Source of the DNA: JAFKFH01 sp017307375
GTDB taxonomy: Bacteria > Pseudomonadota > Alphaproteobacteria > Ferrovibrionales > Ferrovibrionaceae
DNA: 64,000 nt
Assembly: GCA_965229335.1 (NCBI GenBank)
Contig: OZ245874.1
Span: 3,844,001-3,908,000, forward strand
Direction: 5' to 3'
In this document: positions 61,029 to 64,000 of the stretch, in pieces
Layout: each line of letters starts with the position of its first letter
Numbering within the stretch: position 1 is the first letter of the stretch
Position numbers and translations under genes: made by a program
Notes under the pieces: model-generated
Database searches by the model: none
What the model was told of the DNA's origin: nothing
The model's input: the letters and a program-made list of their open reading frames with translations, nothing else

Positions 61029-62531
61029 ATGTTGAGGACCGCCACCGCCGTCGGGCTGAGCCTGCTGCTGACGCTGGGCACGGCCCAGGCGCAGACCCTG
61101 CGCTTCGGCCTCGCCGAGGATCCCGACGCACTCGACCCGACGATGGGCCGGACCTTCGTCGGCCGCATCGTCTTTTCGGCGATGTGCGACAAGCTCGTCG
61201 ACATCACCCCCGACCTCAAGGTCGTGCCGCAGCTGGCCACCGAATGGACCTGGTCGGACGACGGCAAGGTCCTGACCATGAAGCTGCGCACGAACGTCGT
61301 CTTCCATGATGGCGAGAAATTCGATGCCGCCGCTGCCAAGTTCAGCCTCGAGCGCCATCTGACGATGGCCGGCTCCCAGCGGCGCGGCGAGATTTCGGCG
61401 ATCAAGCAGATCGATGCGGTCGACGACCTGACGATCCGGATGACGCTTGCGGCGCCGTTCGCGCCCCTGATGGCCCAGCTGACCGATCGCGCCGGCATGA
61501 TGGTTTCGCCCAAGGCGGCCCAGGCGCTGGGCGACAAGTTCGCCACCGCCCCGGTCTGCGCCGGGCCGTTCAAGTTCGTCGAACGTGTGGCCCAGGATCG
61601 CATCGTCGTCGAGAAGTTCGAGCAGTACTGGAACAAGGACGCGATCAAGCTGAAGCGGATCGAGTTCCGGCCGTTCACCGACAACGCGGTCAAGCTCGCC
61701 AATCTCAAGGCCGGCCAGCTCGACATCATCGAACGGCTGGCAGCGACCGACGTTGCCGAGGTCAAGAAGGATCCGAAGCTCAAGTTCGCCTCGATCGTCG
61801 AGCTCGGCTACCAGGGCATCACCATCAACACCAACAACGGCGACAAGGCGAAGTCGCCGATCGGTCAGTCCGAGAAGGTGCGCGAGGCCTTCGAGCTGGC
61901 GCTCGACCGCCAGGCGATCGTCCAGGTCGTCTTCAACGGCGAATACCAGGCCGGCAATCAGTGGCTGTCGCCGTCGAACCCGAACTACGACAAGGCATTC
62001 CCGATTCCGAAGCGGGACGTGGCCAAGGCCCGGGCGCTGCTGAAGGAGGCTGGCGTCGCCAACCCGGTGGTCAATCTGATGACGCCGACCACCGGCGAGC
62101 AGCAGCAGCTGGCCCAGGTGATCCAGGCGATGACCAAGGAAGCCGGCTTCGACGTCAGGATCCAGGCGACCGAGTTCGCGTCGTCGCTGAACCTGGCCGA
62201 GAAAGGCGACTTCGAGGCCTATCTGCTGGCCTGGTCGGGCCGGACCGATCCGGACGGCAACCTCTACAACTTCGTCGCCTGCAAGGGCCCGCTGAACTAC
62301 GGCAAGTATTGCAAGCCGGAAGTCGACGCGCTGCTCGACCAGTCGCGCACGACGACCGATATCGAGGCCCGGCGCAAGGCCTGGAACGGTGTCGCCAAGG
62401 CGACGCTGGCCGATCGCCCGGTGGTTTATCTCTACCACCGCAAGTGGCTGTGGGCGGCCACCGCCAAGCTGTCGGGCTTCACCGAGTATCCGGACGGCCT
62501 GGTGCGGTTTGCCAACATGACCTTGAACTGA
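61029..62531 (+). CDS. ABC transporter substrate-binding protein, SBP_bac_5 type
   Basis: A 500-residue periplasmic binding protein with a signal peptide (MLRTATAVGLSLLLTLGTAQAQ). Conserved blocks are FGLAEDPDALDPTMGRTFVGRIVFSAMCDKLVDI, DDGKVLTMKLRTNVVFHDGEKFDA at about residues 77-100, and VREAFELALDRQAIVQVVFNGEYQAGNQ. The sequence resembles glutathione- and dipeptide-binding members (GsiB-like), matching the linked gamma-glutamyltransferase. It has AAGGAAGG upstream. Confidence 0.9.
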   Translation: MLRTATAVGLSLLLTLGTAQAQTLRFGLAEDPDALDPTMGRTFVGRIVFSAMCDKLVDITPDLKVVPQLATEWTWSDDGKVLTMKLRTNVVFHDGEKFDAAAAKFSLERHLTMAGSQRRGEISAIKQIDAVDDLTIRMTLAAPFAPLMAQLTDRAGMMVSPKAAQALGDKFATAPVCAGPFKFVERVAQDRIVVEKFEQYWNKDAIKLKRIEFRPFTDNAVKLANLKAGQLDIIERLAATDVAEVKKDPKLKFASIVELGYQGITINTNNGDKAKSPIGQSEKVREAFELALDRQAIVQVVFNGEYQAGNQWLSPSNPNYDKAFPIPKRDVAKARALLKEAGVANPVVNLMTPTTGEQQQLAQVIQAMTKEAGFDVRIQATEFASSLNLAEKGDFEAYLLAWSGRTDPDGNLYNFVACKGPLNYGKYCKPEVDALLDQSRTTTDIEARRKAWNGVAKATLADRPVVYLYHRKWLWAATAKLSGFTEYPDGLVRFANMTLN

Positions 62532-62544
62532 AGGACCGGCCGGG

Positions 62545-63486
62545 GTGTTGCGCTTCCTCGTCCGGCGGGTCGCCGTGATGGTGCCGACGGTGATCTTCGT
62601 CTCGATGATCATCTTCGGCCTGCAGCAGCTGTTGCCGGGCGACCCGGCGACGGCGCTGGCCGGCGAGGAGCGCGACCCCGAGGTGATCGCCCATATCCGC
62701 GCCAAGTACCACCTCGACGATCCGCTGCCGATGCGCTACCTGCGCTGGGTCGGCGGGGTGGTGCAGGGCGATTTCGGCGAATCGATCCGGATCCAGCAGC
62801 CGGTTTCCCAGCTGATCCTGGAAAAGCTGCCGGTGACGGTCGAACTGGCGCTGCTGTCGATGCTGGTGGCGCTGCTGATCGGCATACCGATGGGCATCCT
62901 GTCGGCGGTCAAGAACGGCAAGGTCGCCGACTACGCCGCCAACGCCGTCGCGCTGTGGGGTCTTTCGACCCCGAATTTCTGGCTCGGCATCATGCTGATC
63001 CTGCTGTTCTCGGTCGAGCTGGGCTGGCTGCCGGCCTCGGGCTACGTGCCGCCGTCGGAAGATCTGTGGGGCAACCTGAAGGCCATGATCATGCCGGCCT
63101 TCGTGCTGGGCAATGCGATTGCCGCGGTGATGATGCGCCACACGCGGGCGGCGATGCTGCAGGTGCTGTCGTCGGACTATATCCGCACCGCCCGGGCCAA
63201 GGGGCTGGTCGAGCGCGTGGTGATCTTCAAGCATGGCTTTCGCAATGCCGCGGTGCCGGTGATCACGCTGGGCGCCCTCGAATTCGGCCAGCTGTTGTCC
63301 GGGGCGGTGCTGACCGAGCAGGTCTTTTCCATTCCCGGCTTCGGCAAGCTGATCGTCGACGCGGTGTTCAACCGCGACTATGCGGTGGTGCAGGGCGTGG
63401 TGCTGTGCACCGCGACGGCCTATCTCGTGCTCAATCTCCTCGCCGACATAGCCTATGTCCTGGTCAACCCGCGGCTGAGGGCCTGA
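62545..63486 (+). CDS. ABC transporter permease (GsiC/DppB-like)
   Basis: A 313-residue permease starting at GTG (a TTG follows directly). The DppB-type start is LRFLVRRVAVMVPTVIFVSMIIFGLQQLLPGDPA. The EAA loop is DYIRTARAKGLVERVVIFKHGFRNA, and LTEQVFSIPGFGKLIVDAVFNRDY is near the C-terminus. It follows the binding-protein gene by 13 bp. Confidence 0.92.
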   Translation: MLRFLVRRVAVMVPTVIFVSMIIFGLQQLLPGDPATALAGEERDPEVIAHIRAKYHLDDPLPMRYLRWVGGVVQGDFGESIRIQQPVSQLILEKLPVTVELALLSMLVALLIGIPMGILSAVKNGKVADYAANAVALWGLSTPNFWLGIMLILLFSVELGWLPASGYVPPSEDLWGNLKAMIMPAFVLGNAIAAVMMRHTRAAMLQVLSSDYIRTARAKGLVERVVIFKHGFRNAAVPVITLGALEFGQLLSGAVLTEQVFSIPGFGKLIVDAVFNRDYAVVQGVVLCTATAYLVLNLLADIAYVLVNPRLRA

Positions 63487-63489
63487 CGC

Positions 63490-64000
63490 ATGACTGCCGC
63501 CACGCTCGACGCTACCGTCATCCAAAGCCCGCTGAAGCGGGCCTTGCGCCGGCTGGCGCGCCGCCGCGGCGCGCTGGTCGGCCTCGCCATCGTTCTCGTC
63601 TTCGTCGTGCTGGCAATCGGCGCCGACGTCTTCAGCCCCTACGATCCGACCGCGACCGACTGGATGGCGGTCCGCAAGGGGCCGAGTGCGGCCCACTGGT
63701 TCGGCACCGACGAAATCGGGCGTGACGTGCTCTCGCGCGTCATCCACGGCGCGCGCGCCTCGCTGATGGCCGGGCTGATCTCGGTCTGCCTGGCGCTTGG
63801 CCTGGGCATTCCGATCGGCATGATCGCCGGCTATGCCGGCGGCTTCGTCGACGGCCTGCTGATGCGCCTGACCGATGCGATGCTGGCCTGTCCGTTCCTG
63901 ATCCTGGCGATCGCGCTGGCGGCCTTCCTCGGGCCGTCGCTGGCCAATGCGATGATCGCGATCGGGCTGTCGGCGACGCCGATCTTCATCCGCCTGACCC
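63490..64000 (+). CDS. ABC transporter permease (GsiD/DppC-like), partial
   Basis: The first 170 residues of the second permease; the gene continues beyond the window. It shows a basic cytoplasmic N-terminus (PLKRALRRLARRRGAL), TM1 (VGLAIVLVFVVLAIGADVF), and the family motif HWFGTDEIGRDVLSRVIHGARASL at about residues 69-92. MDAMLACPFLILAIAL-like sequence (TDAMLACPFLILAIALAAFLG) matches the DppC core. It starts 3 bp after the previous stop. Confidence 0.9.
   Translation, partial: MTAATLDATVIQSPLKRALRRLARRRGALVGLAIVLVFVVLAIGADVFSPYDPTATDWMAVRKGPSAAHWFGTDEIGRDVLSRVIHGARASLMAGLISVCLALGLGIPIGMIAGYAGGFVDGLLMRLTDAMLACPFLILAIALAAFLGPSLANAMIAIGLSATPIFIRLT

Overview
The window is uniformly GC-rich, with strong G/C preference at third codon positions and tightly packed genes that often overlap by 4 bp (ATGA). 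The gene families (MdtABC-type RND pump with a NodT-type channel, NitT/TauT uptake, IclR-controlled aromatic catabolism, FCD-GntR, LacI, Arr) suggest a free-living, metabolically versatile alphaproteobacterium, perhaps Rhodospirillales-like. That placement is an inference from gene content. I saw no tRNA, rRNA, integrase, transposase or CRISPR array.

Layout: (1) 0-1.7 kb holds two small methyltransferases. (2) 2.1-11.1 kb is a complete four-gene tripartite efflux operon: adaptor, two RND pumps and an outer-membrane lipoprotein channel. (3) 11.3-18.9 kb is a tandem pair of very large secreted paralogues. Each has a seven-repeat delta-60 propeller, a B-repeat, an Ig-like domain, a WD40-like propeller and a duplicated C-terminal domain. 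Their 3' halves are nearly identical in DNA while their 5' halves have diverged. (4) 19.2-26.9 kb is a LacI regulator divergent from an Opp/Dpp-type ABC operon that ends in an alpha/beta hydrolase and a RbsD/FucU mutarotase. Two GAAACGTTTC operators lie in the divergent region. (5) 27.0-27.4 kb is a rifampin ADP-ribosyltransferase (arr).

(6) 27.4-44.1 kb is a large, apparently undescribed aromatic catabolic locus. Leftward it encodes a Rieske oxygenase, its reductase, a RidA deaminase and two small proteins. Rightward it encodes a NitT/TauT ABC importer, cupin, SDR, alpha/beta hydrolase, IclR regulator, type I extradiol dioxygenase, an SDR lacking the catalytic Tyr/Lys, a ThDP-dependent enzyme, an aspartate-dehydrogenase-like enzyme, an aldehyde dehydrogenase and a flavin monooxygenase. 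The two arms diverge from a 247-bp region. Two TTGACA promoters there are each followed, at almost the same distance, by a related 16-bp palindrome, which is a convincing candidate operator pair. The gene set predicts uptake of an aromatic acid, ring hydroxylation, meta cleavage and processing of an amino/imino intermediate.

(7) 44.1-49.3 kb holds recQ, a MaoC-type hydratase divergent from an Old Yellow Enzyme gene, and glpD. (8) 49.4-54.6 kb is a sensory group: a hybrid histidine kinase, an orphan periplasmic binding protein and a chemoreceptor with a long charged coiled coil. (9) 54.9-64.0 kb is a GntR-headed operon: TauE/SafE exporter, gamma-glutamyltransferase, DUF1028 protein and a second Opp-type ABC transporter in the order D-F-A-B-C. 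It is probably for gamma-glutamyl peptide or glutathione salvage. The last permease runs off the window end.
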